From NCBI RefSeq assembly GCF_029962835.1, contig NC_080590.1, forward strand, positions 60,820,001 to 60,884,000: a stretch of 64,000 nt of DNA, read 5' to 3'. The notes under the pieces are model-generated. The model searched no databases, was not told the origin of the DNA, and saw nothing but the letters and a program-made list of their open reading frames with translations. This stretch comes from Magnolia sinica (taxonomy: Eukaryota; Streptophyta; Magnoliopsida; Magnoliales; Magnoliaceae). The stretch's first letter is position 1, and each line of letters opens with the position of its first letter. Both the position numbers and the translations under genes were made by a program. Below are positions 44,391 to 54,889 of this stretch, piece by piece.

Positions 44391-45185
44391 TGTTGATGCA
44401 AAAAACTGTTGTGTCCTCTTCCCACGTCCTACCACCTACATAAGAAGGAGACAAGGGAGATCCTGGCTCAAGCCGGGGAACCTCCGATGCTAAAGTCAGC
44501 GCTAGGACTGTGCAAGAGAAGGGTTTTAGAGAGAGTTTTCTGCGTACCTTTTACTGTAAAAATTTCCTGTTCTTATAGGAATGAGATGGTCCCGTCGTGT
44601 AGGGATTCTCTTCCTAGTATCTCGGGGATTTGATTTAATTATAATCTGTTTATGAATTTTTTCCAATCTCGAGATCTTCGAAGTCGGGAATCCTTTCACA
44701 AGATTTTCGGGACGATATTTGTGTTTACACCGTCTCTTCGTTGCTCGGCTCGGCCTTAACCGACTCTGGTAATAACCGAGTCTTAGCTGGCTGCAAGGAT
44801 GAGGTTTTTTGCCTTCTGTCGGATGAGACAGGGTCAGTCTATAACTGATATCTTTTCTTAATCTGATAGTCGACACTGTCACTGACCTAATATGGGACGG
44901 TTTTATGGTCGGTCAGGAGACTTCTATCATTTGGGCCTTAATCGATCCCTTTAGACATTGCTGCCTCATTATCCGAGTCAACTTTATGTGTCTTATATAT
45001 TTTGCCTATAACTCATAACTTTGTAGACCTTGGTCGGAGTTCGTTCCTCATCATCCGAGCTGAGTCTCTCCTTGAGGCATTCTTTTTCCTCGGTCGGGCT
45101 TACTGCCTCGGAATCCCGGACAGTGTAAATAGAGTTGGTCCATTCCATAACTGGGTCTCCAGACTTGCCATATTTTTCCCCAACA
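44391..45185 (-). repeat. gypsy LTR (5' LTR in element orientation)
   Basis: 795 bp; TGTTG...CAACA intact; partner of 24327-25124; followed by the target duplication ATGCA. Confidence 0.88.
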
Positions 45186-45189
45186 ATGC

Positions 45190-45960
45190 ATTTTCACATT
45201 TAAGTCAATGCCACACCCCCATTTGTGCAACACAAAGAAAGAAGAAGCAAGGGAACTGCTCACACGGATGCGTTCACAAGGTCGCTCACACGAATGTGTT
45301 CACGAGGTCCTGAGGTCTAGTGCCCTCGCCTTAGTTGCATTAACCATGACCATACTCCTATTGGCCATGATCCTTTTCTACGGAGCCCCAATCACCTCTC
45401 ATCTCCCTGACTGACTCCCTTGGCATGCTGAAACTCTCCATCACAATGGTCTAGAATGCCTTCCTTTCACGGCGCTTAGTGTTAACTAATGCGCTCAAGG
45501 CATATCTCTTCTTTGACTCCCTCGAACGTATTCTCCGGCTCCACCATGCCCACCACATCCATCTTCTCTTGCATATCATCTACGGCAAAGTCCACTTTTG
45601 CAAGACTGCATCCAACGAAGCCAAATAACGAGACCTCTCCTTGACTTGTTAGTACCTATTTTTTTTTTTTTTTTTTATTATTTTTTTTTACACACGCACA
45701 CACACCCCACACACTCACGCTAGTGGAATTTCACCACCCATGGGTACTCGAACCCTTGACCAGGCGTTGAAACTCCTTAAGAGTCTACCACCAGAGCAAG
45801 AGCAAGGACCCTACTTATTAGTACCTCATTGCCATCTACTTGATTCTTATTAGTCATTTCCAACGCTATAGTGTCTCTCCTCTCCCATCCCACATGCTTT
45901 AAGTTCTCCTTCGTAACCTTGCTCTAATACCACTTGTCACGACATAAGTGCTTCCACGAA
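45190..45960 (-). pseudogene. chromovirus-like gag leader fragment
   Basis: On the minus strand a primer-site-like gtggtattagagcaagg lies at about 45940-45920, one base from the plant TGGTATCAGAGC type. Downstream (45620-45340) are frame-broken pieces such as CKRRWMWW and FQTIVMESFSMPRESV that look like the start of a Ty3-gypsy chromovirus gag. The fragment is cut by the SINE at 45658-45812 and has no LTRs here. Confidence 0.35.
45658..45812 (-). mobile_element. SINE (tRNA-derived, Au-like)
   Basis: Minus strand: a tggtggtagactc A-box-like word, then ggttcgagtaccc (RNA polymerase III B box), then cccatgggtggtg, cgtgagtgtgtgggg, and an A/T-rich tail. It is flanked by a 14-bp duplication with one mismatch (acttgttagtacct at 45644-45657, acttattagtacct at 45813-45826). 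The 3' section with ctagcgtgagtgtgtgg resembles Au-type SINEs of angiosperms. Confidence 0.75.
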
Positions 45961-48229
45961 CATAGACAGCACTACACTCGTCTCACAATCCTGTTGTGAA
46001 CGAGTCCATCTCCCCCAAGTGCACACCCCCACATGCTAAGCGCAAAAGCTCACGAGAATTGGCACAATGGCAAGGAAGATCACCCTATGTTTCAATAAAA
46101 TTCTCAGAACTACTTTTTTTTTTTAAAATAAAAAAATTTATACTTTCTAAATGAGGACCCCTCATGCATAGTTAAGAAGACTAATGAATAAATGTGTAAC
46201 TAAGATTGTAACACATAACACTCATCCAATGGTCAAGAATTCTTTAGAGCATTTTAAAGATATCTTACACTTCTTAGACAAGACCCTACTAAGACTTCTC
46301 TAGAAACTTTCAGAGATCTCTACATCATTTACCATTCTTTACAGCTTCCCACACAGTAGTACTCTGTTCTAAAATTCACTTGTGTATAAATTGAGTGTAA
46401 ATTTAGATCAGACCATTACTTAGGCAGATGAGGGGATCTGTCCATTACAAGCTAACAATGAGAAAGGGAGTTGCCTCTCATTATCAAGCCCTTAAAAAAA
46501 TTTTAAAAAAAAAATCAAGGAAAGAAAGGTACCTATTTCAATTGACATTGTGCCTTGAAGATAGCCAGGGGACTCGGGGTTTTTTTTTTGTTATTTGCTT
46601 TCCTCAGTACAATATTATAAGGGTATAGTTGTTAAGAGCAGAGAGAATCCTGCACAAGGGCCTACAACAGATGGTACATGCACCAATGAAAGATCTCTAA
46701 ATAACCAACAATTGTGGGATACCACAAAATTCATAGTATCGTGGAAAGATCCTAACCCTCAACAGGTCTTTGCTACTCTTAACCTGGTGTGATAGATGAT
46801 ATGCATCCATACAAAAACCCTACAAATTGCAATCCATGACACAGTTTCTAACAATTAGGTAATGGCACCCACATTAGATGGCTTAAAAAACAGCAGTACC
46901 GTTCAATTGATATTTAATGGGTAGTCATGCTTGTTCCCATCCACGGTAGGGACCATCATAAGATCTCAAGTCTCGAGACCAGACCATGGCCCAATTCATA
47001 CATACATAATGATTCATCAGGACACTATTCACGTTGACCTTGTGATTCGTAAAAAAATCCAAACAAAACATGGAGTAAGCATCGGAAAAACCACGCCCCA
47101 AGCCACAGGCACATGGCCAATCAAAAGCTCTTATTCCCACACCGATCTTGATCACTAAAACTGCATCATAATGGCAAAAGCCCTACTCAGCTGGGCCTAG
47201 CATGCTCTCCTCTGCTGCCCAATGGCAAGAGCAACAACCCGAAATCTCCAACTGTTGGAATCGACGGGATTTAGCTGAATCCCATGGTATCCACGCCAGC
47301 AGCATAGCTGCAATACTACAAACATGCAAGGGACTAAAGCTGCCTCCATTGCTTTCCCATGAATATCATCAAAAAATTCAAATGCATAGAAGGCGCCATC
47401 CAGCCATCTGAAATGCCCAAAACTCAAACCTCCCAACATTTTATTGAGAGATTCTTTCTCAAGTAATCCACATCATAGAAATTATAGATCCAAAACCTAC
47501 AAATTCTTGTCCTGCATTCGAGTAGACAGAGACAAAAGCATTGATTAAAATCATGAAAAAGACAGAAGCATATATTTTTCAACTCCACAGTGGCAAGTAA
47601 TTTATAGGGTCTCTCTTCATATAATCAGCCAGAGCAGTTTCAAGAGCACAGGAGTCCATAGGGTGGTCCATTTTTTGGTTATACAAACTCTCTTCCTGTA
47701 TCATCAGTTATAAATACTTGTTAAGAGGGTAAAAACAATTAACCAAAAAAAAAAAAGGAAAAGAAAAAAAGGAAGGTAGCAAGTCCTCATACAAAAAAAA
47801 AAGAAAAAAAAAAAGCCCAATGTTGATAGGTTTAGGGCCTCCCAATCTTGGAGATTTCTGTATCATCCCCCAGCCACAGTAGGACTCATCATATCCACCA
47901 TTTGTATGACGCCCCACGTTTACAAAATCCTGTGCTTCTGCCACAAATGATACATTTCTTATAATGGTATAACTAAAAACAAACAGCGAAGTTTGAATTA
48001 GGTTTTCTAATCCCATGTGCTCCTCCCCACTACACACCAACCTACGCGTGAGAAGACAAATGAGTTCTGAGCCACTCATCATATGGGCCCAATGTCGATG
48101 TGATCTGGTCTAAAAATCAAGAAACTAGACAATCTATCCTGCTGTATTAGAGGACAAAAAAAAATGAAGGTCTGGGAAAACAGACCAGGTCCACCTGAAG
48201 AAATGTCTCAGAACTCATTACATGCATCA
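45960..48229. other. intergenic, nothing firmly recognised
   Basis: AT-rich with poly-A runs (46500, 47740-47815). Open frames of 60-125 codons exist on both strands (for example 47197-47439 minus), but none has a domain, clear codon bias or splice context that I trust. Confidence 0.3.
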
Positions 48230-48237
48230 CCTACTAG

Positions 48238-48933
48238 TAGGGCTGAAAGTCGGGCAGGTTGGGTCGGGTTGGTGCTCAACCCTAGCCCAACCCAAGGTTC
48301 CTACACCATAACCCTAACCCAACCCAACCCAATCCAACTTCGGGTTGAAAATTCTCAACCCAAGCCCAACCCAAGCGGGCTCAGTCGGGTTGATCAGGTT
48401 GGTCGGGTGAATACATGCTAATATTTTCATTATTACATTAGTTTACTATATTTCAATACACATCTTATTTTTTATACCTATGATTTTATTAATTATATAT
48501 GTAGTTATTTATTATAATGAACTTCATTTTTTTCTAAACAAACAAGTTAAAATACAAGACAACTACTCCTTTAAAAGTCGTGTTGTGTAGCACGCAATCT
48601 ATTTAGGAGAGAGAAATCTGGCATATCTTGGTAGCTTGAGTCGTCGTAAATGGCATGGACCAATGAGACCCGACGGCACTGGAATTTCATGTGCCTTCAA
48701 CACAAACAATCCACACTCAATTATAATTTATAAGTAATTTAGATATATCGATCGGGTTCAGGTTGGGTCGGGCAACCCGAGACCTCAACCCGAGCCCAAC
48801 CCAAGTTTTATCGGGTTGGTGTTTATATAGCCCAAGCTTGAGACCAAACCTGATACATCCTGCTCGAGCCGAACCCAATGTCGGGTTGGTCGCGGGTTGG
48901 TCGGGTTGAACCCGCCCGACTTTCAGCCCTCTA
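48238..48933. mobile_element. hAT-like non-autonomous element, GGGTTGG-word family
   Basis: Inverted ends: left tagtagggctgaaagtc (start at 48238), right gactttcagccctcta. 8-bp duplication cctactag at 48230-48237 and 48934-48941. Arms are packed with GGGTTGGGTCGGG / CCCAACCC words; the centre (48420-48720) is AT-rich and non-coding. Fragments of related arms are at 2348-2505 and 8838-9052. Confidence 0.8.
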
Positions 48934-49334
48934 CCTACTAGTGCATCTTCATGTGTCGGAATGGGGGGGCCCACCTAAAGAATGTCTCAGAACCCATCCA
49001 TACAGGTATCACTTAGTTGTGCATCTTCGTGTGTTGGTTGGTATAAAGGTGCCTTTTAAACTTGTATTTAATAGAACCAAATGTGATTGTGTTGACACTT
49101 AATCCTTTGCCTGTCTTCATGGGTCCCAGGGACTACTGCACTTAATAATTCAGTTTTTCGGTCCAGAGATGCCACAACAACATGGAAGCAATCACAGCAT
49201 ATATGGAAAAGACAGGTACGTTTGGACTCTCCACAGAAAATGATGTGAGCATGTTGGACGGAATGAATTATGTACCGAATTCCATGTTACTCTATATCAT
49301 TTGGAATCATTTTTACATGTAAAATCTTAAAATG

Positions 49335-49339
<5 letters not shown>

Positions 49340-49416
<77 letters not shown>
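49340..49416. repeat. (TA)n microsatellite
   Basis: About 38 uninterrupted TA units, directly bordering the foldback MITE at 49420. Confidence 0.95.
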
Positions 49417-49419
<3 letters not shown>

Positions 49420-49420
<1 letters not shown>

Positions 49421-49692
49421 AATGCTCACCTACGCACCAGTTCTCATGATAACTCGTGAGTACTTTTTGAGAACTCATCTCACGTTATATGAGCAAAAAA
49501 TCTGAACCATTCAGATGATGCACCACCCCATGAAACCCCCAAAGCCCAATTTTCACCCTGATCCAAAACTCTGGTCGGCAATGGCAAAAGGAAATAGTTT
49601 CCTCTTTCCTCCCTTGATTTCTCCTCTTGGCTATGGCCCATTAGAGTTTTGAAAGTTCTCACGAGTTTTCATAAGAGCTGGTGTGCACGTGT
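49420..49692. mobile_element. foldback MITE between (TA)n and (GT)n
   Basis: Left gctcacctacgcaccagttc, then tcatgataactcgtgag. Right ctcacgagttttcataag, then agctggtgtgcacgtg, its reverse complement with few mismatches over about 35 bp. Non-coding interior. It lies exactly between a (TA)n and a (GT)n/(CA)n tract. Confidence 0.6.
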
Positions 49693-49724
49693 GTGTGTGT
49701 GTGTGTGTCTATACACACACACAC
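49691..49724. repeat. (GT)n/(CA)n inverted microsatellite
   Basis: gtgtgtgtgtgtgtgtgtgt, then ctat and acacacacacacac, form a perfect simple-sequence hairpin. Confidence 0.85.
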
Positions 49725-49734
49725 GCCGACCATC

Positions 49735-50185
49735 CAAACTGTTTCCCTCCTTCCTTGGACATCCACACCATAAAATTAGATGACCTTTCCATATTGCACC
49801 ATGGGCCTAAAATCAGGCCAATCCATGACTTAGTTGGGCCACACCATGGGCAACAATTGAGAGTAGATGCCCATCCATTGAAACCTTCTTTATTGTTTAT
49901 AAGGTCCACTGAGATGTGGTATAGGCGTACATCCAACCTATCCACTGTGTGTGCCATTTGGATAACAGGTCACACTAAATTTCAAGGCCCCAACAAATGC
50001 GTTTAGGCATGATTTCACATGGGATTGTGGAGCCCACCTAAGTTCCAGATGCAGCTAATTTTTTGCGACATCCCATAACCTAGAGGGGAGCCACCAAATG
50101 CTGTGTGGATGTCCAGCACACATCACAGTGGGGCCTACAAAGATCGACCTCATGGGAGCTCCCATGAGGTCGACCTCATAAAACC
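49735..50185. mobile_element. relative of the hairpin-ended MITE, left end lost
   Basis: Blocks match 63170-63640 in the same order: caccatgggcctaaaatcag, gttgggccacaccatgg, ccactgagatgtggtatagg, gcagctaattttttgcgac, cccataacctagaggggag, cacatcacagtggggcct. The right end has a hairpin (cgacctcatgggagctccca followed by tgaggtcg), the counterpart of the terminal hairpins in 63113-63660. The left terminus is absent. Confidence 0.6.
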
Positions 50186-50290
50186 ATTTCTTATGTGTGT
50201 CGTCCCCACCTTCATGAGGACATTAGCAATGTCTCCGGATTTGAACCATCCATTCTTTCATACAACTAGGGCCTAGCCATGGTGCAAAAA

Positions 50291-50745
50291 TACACCAACT
50301 AGAGGATTCGTAAGCGTTCGATCAATAGCATGGTAAATGAACAATCAAGATTGAGTGGATAAATGAAATAGGTTTAATCATCACCTTGAACCATCCATCA
50401 TATAGATCCCACTTTCTGGTTTGATGATCCAAACTATGCAATCTATGGCTTGAAAAAATAGATGGTTGTGACAAATGGTACTCATCCATATGGTTAGAAT
50501 CATCCTATCAGCTCACAAATACACCAACTAGAGGATCGTAAGCGTTCGATCAATAGCATGGAAAATGAACAATCAAGATTGAGTGGATAAATGAAATAGG
50601 TTCAATCACCACCTTGAACCATCCATCCTATAGATCCCACTTTCTGGTTTGATGATCCAAACTATGCAATCTATGGCTTTAAGAAATAGATGGTTGTGAC
50701 AAATGGTCCTCATCCATATGGTTAGAATCATCCTGTCAGCTTGAT
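50291..50745. repeat. tandem duplication, 229-bp unit
   Basis: Units at 50291-50519 and 50520-50745 both run tacaccaactagaggat, gtaagcgttcgatcaatagc, gaacaatcaagattgagtgg, tctggtttgatgatccaaac. Few substitutions between them, so the duplication is recent. Non-coding. Confidence 0.9.
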
Positions 50746-50869
50746 TCTTGCACCATGGCTAGCTCCCAATGGTAATGTTGAATGGTCCCAATTGATGATT
50801 GGGGTCCCACATGTCAGACCTTCATGGGGACATTGACAATGTCCCCAAACCTTTTAAATGGCACAGGGC

Positions 50870-51545
50870 TTGACGTATCTCAATCTGAACCATTCATTCA
50901 TTCAAACAACTAGGAGCAAGCCACGGTGCAAGAATCACGCCGATCAAATGATCCAAACCCCTTAAATGGGACCAATTTGTTACAAGCAAGAAATACATCC
51001 CTCTCCCTCTGGCTTGACTTATCTCAATCTGAACCACTCATTCAAACCAGGATCAAGCTATGGTGCAAGAATCACGCTGATCACACGATCCAAACCCATT
51101 AAATGGGACCAATTTGTTACAATCTCTCTCTCTCTCTCTCTAACACGCATGCAAAAACAAAGGGTACCAACTCCATCCCATCAGATAACTTCCAACTTGA
51201 CTAAATGCGACATTCAAACCTTCTAAGGTTTGCTTCACCATGCCGATCAACTAGTGCAAAAATCAACCCCATCCACTCATTAGGTGGACCACACCATAGA
51301 AAACAATTTATAGCCAATGATAAATGGTAAAATACAATTTTGGTCCACTCAATGGGTGGATGTGGCTGATTTTTGCTCAAGGTGATCCTCATGATGGGGC
51401 CAGCCTATTGGGTGGGTTGGACTCGCATAGACAAGTTCCCTCCCCAACTTTCAAATAGCACATAGAGTGACCTATTGTCGATCCAAAGCATTCACTCATT
51501 CATACAACTAGGAGCAAGCCATTTTGCAAAAATCATGCCAATCAG
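50870..51545. repeat. diverged repeats, three copies
   Basis: Phrases tatctcaatctgaaccaytc, gtgcaagaatcacgcygatc and aaatgggaccaatttgttac occur at about 50876-50985 and 51006-51121. A third, more diverged unit lies at about 51465-51545 (actaggagcaagccatttt). A (CT)n tract is at 51121-51141. A GGGCCCACC-type fragment (aggtggaccacaccatagaa) sits near 51280. Confidence 0.6.
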
Positions 51546-51559
51546 GTGAGCTTAAGCTT

Positions 51560-52580
51560 CCGATTACTGAGATGAAAATGAACAGTCACGATTGTCCAGA
51601 GAAACAAAATATGTCCAATCATCATCTTGAAATATCTAGTAGATAGATCCCACTTGGTATTGCTTATGATTCTATGTAACGTAACTTTGCATTTCTTATG
51701 ATTCAATGGAATGTATGTACCTCGGTATGGTAGCATCACCATCACGGAACCCACACATTTTAAACACATCCAACAGCTGCTATGCTGTGGCTCCATTTCA
51801 AGACGCCCAAAAATTTTGTCGAATTCCTTCAACTTGATGGATTTGGAACAGGAAAATGACTTAACTGTGCAAACTGTTTGTCAGGCTAGTAAACCTCTTC
51901 ATAACTGATAAAAAATCTTTTATCAATCTGTTTCAAGATAACCCATATGCTCAATGCTCAAATCATTTGCCTCATGCCAAGAATTTACTTGAGCACCTGC
52001 ATCACTGAGATATTAACATGAGCATCTTTAAATCTCCAAAGCTTCAACCCAGGTGTGTTGGCATTATCCTTTACAAGATGCACTCTTTTCACCATTCCAC
52101 TTCCTACATAACCAGCTCCTTGCACCATTCAAGGCAGTCAACTTTTTAAGCAAATGGCACATGTTTCACTAGTAGATCAGGGCCATGAACACCCAATTCC
52201 ACAGAACAGTTATCCGGCTGGCTAATAATGTTAAATTTCACTGCCATAGCTAGTAAGTTGACTCAGAATCACAGATCACATGTAGAAGAAGGAAGCAAGT
52301 TCATGCACATGCCTATTCCCAGCCTCCCTGTGAAGTTCAGGCACACGCCTATTCCCAGCTTCCCTGGTTAGTTGCTTAAGTCTGTATGGTTGGAGAAGAT
52401 TTGGTAAATGATGAAACTTTATTAACTTCCACACTGCATGATAGCTAATCCAAGCAATAACCTCTCCCTGCCTGCTGAAAACATCATTTAAAGCAAATAT
52501 GATTGAAGAATATAGTTGATCAAAACCAAAAATAAAAAATAAAATCAAACGCACGCAAGGTGTGATAATGTGTATATATA
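51560..52580. other. intergenic, nothing recognised
   Basis: No supported gene. Small repeated phrase at 52300-52365 (gcacaygcctattcccagc twice). Confidence 0.3.
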
Positions 52581-52581
52581 T

Positions 52582-52849
52582 CATGGTATTCCAAATCGGT
52601 TAAGTAACGACCGTTACGTAACAGTAACGGTCATAACCGTTACGCATTACCGGGTCAAAACGGCCGTTACAGAAAAACGTGCCGTAATAGACCCGTAACG
52701 GTCCCGTAACGGTCCAGGAAGTACATTTTTCAAAAACTAAAAAATGGCCATAACGGCCAATACGGGGGCTGTAACGGCCGTTATGGCCCGTATCATAACA
52801 GTAAAGGTGGTGGCCGTTACGGCCACCGTTACTGTTACGGAACACCTTG
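52582..52849. mobile_element. hAT-like MITE, GTTACGG-word family, copy 3
   Basis: Ends: left catggtattccaaatcgg, right gttacggaacaccttg. Flanks give an 8-bp atatatat on both sides, though inside TA-rich sequence. The body is almost entirely words of gtaacgg/ccgttac (gtaacgaccgttacg, aacggccgttacag, gtaacggtcccgtaacgg), the purest of the three copies. Confidence 0.75.
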
Positions 52850-52880
52850 ATATATATATATATACACACACACACACACC
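52849..52880. repeat. (TA)n(CA)n microsatellite
   Basis: Short TA tract followed by CA tract at the right edge of the MITE. Confidence 0.8.
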
Positions 52881-52884
52881 TTGG

Positions 52885-53545
52885 AATGTTGTTTCCCTTC
52901 TTCACCTTCGCCATTAATTATTCCTATTCAACATTAATGAGGAGATTAAGCAACCTAAGCCGCTTAGATCATAGGAAATGACACGTGCGCAAGCATCGCC
53001 ACTGTAATGCTTAAGAAAACTGGATTCAAAAGGCATCGTGTTCTTTTGTACCCTGGATTCTCTGAGAGGTGCCATCGACCTTCTGGTTTCTACTTGTGCA
53101 TGTGCCTGCACAGAGATGCACTCCACAAAATCAGAGTAAGAAGCATGACAAAGCTTCCAACTCCAGATCCTCATCTTCTTCTCAAAACACATGCATAACC
53201 CACTTGTTGCAGTATGTTGCTTTTCGCCAATCAATCCAAGATGCACTAGGCAGGATAAATTTTGCTGTATTAACAACAGTGAGCAGTAGAAGTCAGTCAA
53301 CAAGACAGATTCTAACCTAGAGAAACAGAACAGGAAAATGGTAGAAGCACTAGCTTGCAGGAAAAAAAGGGGTTTATCTATGTATGCAATTAGTACAAGG
53401 TGGTAACATATTCAGTAAACATTAAATGTTTGCCTAAAACAACATGTAAAGTTTAACTATACACCCACCTACCAGTAGTAGATTGCAAATCATAAGCAAT
53501 GTTCACATTATCAGTGCGGTAAGATTTGTTTAAAGAGTCTCCCAC
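52885..53545. other. intergenic, one unexplained ORF
   Basis: A minus-strand frame of 129 codons (53303-52914) has no recognised domain; Cys- and Ser-rich composition suggests chance. Nothing else found. Confidence 0.3.
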
Positions 53546-53640
53546 TTGTTAGATGAGCTGGTGGAGACTGGAAACAGTGTAGTGTGTGAATGATCCAGGG
53601 TTCAAACCCTGGTAGTGTTACCTTTCAAAAAAAGAAGAAG
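53545..53640 (+). mobile_element. SINE-like fragment
   Basis: gagctggtggagactgg (A-box-like) and gggttcaaaccctgg (B-box match GGTTCAAACC) lie about 50 bp apart, followed by ttcaaaaaaagaagaag as an A-rich tail. This is the head of a tRNA-derived SINE. A duplicated 50-bp phrase (aacgcctctaagcaagattt) follows at 53660-53730. Confidence 0.45.
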
Positions 53641-53773
53641 ATATGTTAAAGAGTTAAACGCCTCTAAGCAAGATTTTTTAATACTTGTTTAAAGAGTGAA
53701 ACGCCTCTAAGCAAGATTTTTTTATACTTGTTTGACATGGATGAATGAATCCATTAGTCATAATGGTTGGAAA

Positions 53774-53976
53774 TAGGGCTGTTCATGAGTCAAGTAGCTC
53801 GAAAAGCTCGCTCGACTCGGCTTGAATGGCTGATTCGAGCCAAGCCAAGCTAATTATTTGAAGCTCGAGTTGAGTTCAAGCCAAGTTCGACTAGGGGGCA
53901 TTTCAACTCGACTCGACTCGAAGCTCGAACTCGAGCTTGACTCGGCTCGATTAATAAATATATTAAATATTTTAAA

Positions 53977-54050
<74 letters not shown>

Positions 54051-54721
54051 TCAGTTTTAAGTTTAAACTTAAAAATAAAAAAAATAAAAAAAAACCCTAC
54101 AGTCTCTACTCGACCGCACGCACCCCCTTCCCTTTCCCTTTTTTCTCTTTCTTTGCCCATTGCCAGCCGCACGCCCACCCCGACCACCACCACTAGTTTT
54201 CATTTCGGCTCCACAGTAGTATGATTTCAATCTCTTGAGATCTACTTCTTAGGCGAGAAACTCAAGAAATTCGAGATGGGTTCTTCTCAGATTTGTTAAA
54301 GCTTCAAGGAAATCCAATGATCTAATTGGCTAGAGCTCTTTACTTGGATTTCTGATCTGTGTTCTGCTCTGTTTCTTTTCTAGTACTTGGATTTCTGCTA
54401 GTGGAAGAAGATCAAGAATAGATCGATTCTTATAGGTTTCCTCATCCAATTCAAAGCTTTGTTTGGTTTTTTCATCGGGTTTTGCTTTGATTCTCTTAAG
54501 ATTTTTGAATTTTTCATCAATGGAGGAGGATCAAGAATAGAATCATTATTCTCTCACCCAACAAGCTCGAGCTCGACTCGAGGTAAACTAGACTCGACTC
54601 GAACTCGACTCGACAGCTTTGGCAAACAAGCCAAGCTTCAATGTTGAGTTCGAGTACATCATGGACAAGCCAAGCCAAGCTTGGCCCACCTCGACTCGAC
54701 TTGGCTCGATGCCCACCTCTA
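53774..54721. mobile_element. hAT-like element, CTCGA-word family, with captured-looking interior
   Basis: Perfect 8-bp duplication gttggaaa at 53766-53773 and 54722-54729. Ends: left tagggctgttcatgagtc, right gatgcccacctcta. Both arms are full of ctcgactcgag words (ctcgactcggcttg; cgactcgaactcgactcg). The interior has (TA)n at about 53985-54045 and then a 350-bp unique stretch (54090-54450) that looks like a gene leader (CT-rich, tctctttctttgcccattgc, gaaattcgagatgggttc). Related to 2818-3454. Confidence 0.78.
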
Positions 54722-54786
54722 GTTGGAAAACTAAACATGGTTCCAACCAAAGCTTAGGCCAAACAAATCTAATTCAACCTGGATGA

Positions 54787-54815
54787 GTGTGTGTGTACGT
54801 GCGCGCGTGCGTGTG
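54787..54815. repeat. (GT/GC)n microsatellite
   Basis: gtgtgtgtgtacgtgcgcg, then cgtgcgtgtgtg; alternating purine-pyrimidine. Confidence 0.8.
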
Positions 54816-54889
54816 TGATTAGGAGGGTAGCTAATGCTCACGTGGGAAAATACACTGAGATAGACCCTAACCCTTACATTTTACATTAA

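Larger units (their letters stand above)
24327..45185 (-). mobile_element. Ty3-gypsy retrotransposon, Tat lineage, interrupted by a copia element
   Basis: Two LTRs (24327-25124 and 44391-45185), both running TGTTG...CAACA (left copy ends CAATA), are bounded by the 5-bp duplication ATGCA at 24322-24326 and 45186-45190. Coding domains run on the minus strand: gag (about 43.8 kb), a CCHC-like knuckle, protease, RT, RNase H, a second (archaeal-type) RNase H, and integrase. Double RNase H and an antisense gene downstream of pol are typical of the Tat lineage. A copia element of 10.55 kb sits in the RT gene; without it the gypsy would be about 10.3 kb. Stops and frameshifts make it non-autonomous. 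The expected purine tract beside the left LTR is not convincing. Confidence 0.88.

Noticed and set aside
48260..48410. Telomere-like repeat (ccctaacccaacccaaccc)
   Set aside because: The words are degenerate GGGTTGG units inside a transposon with clear ends and an 8-bp duplication, not a telomeric array.
52914..53303. 129-codon minus-strand ORF
   Set aside because: No domain, no splice or promoter context, composition typical of random frames.
53575..53625. tRNA gene
   Set aside because: Only a B-box/T-arm is tRNA-like; no acceptor stem or anticodon arm, and an A-rich tail follows, so a SINE fragment fits better.
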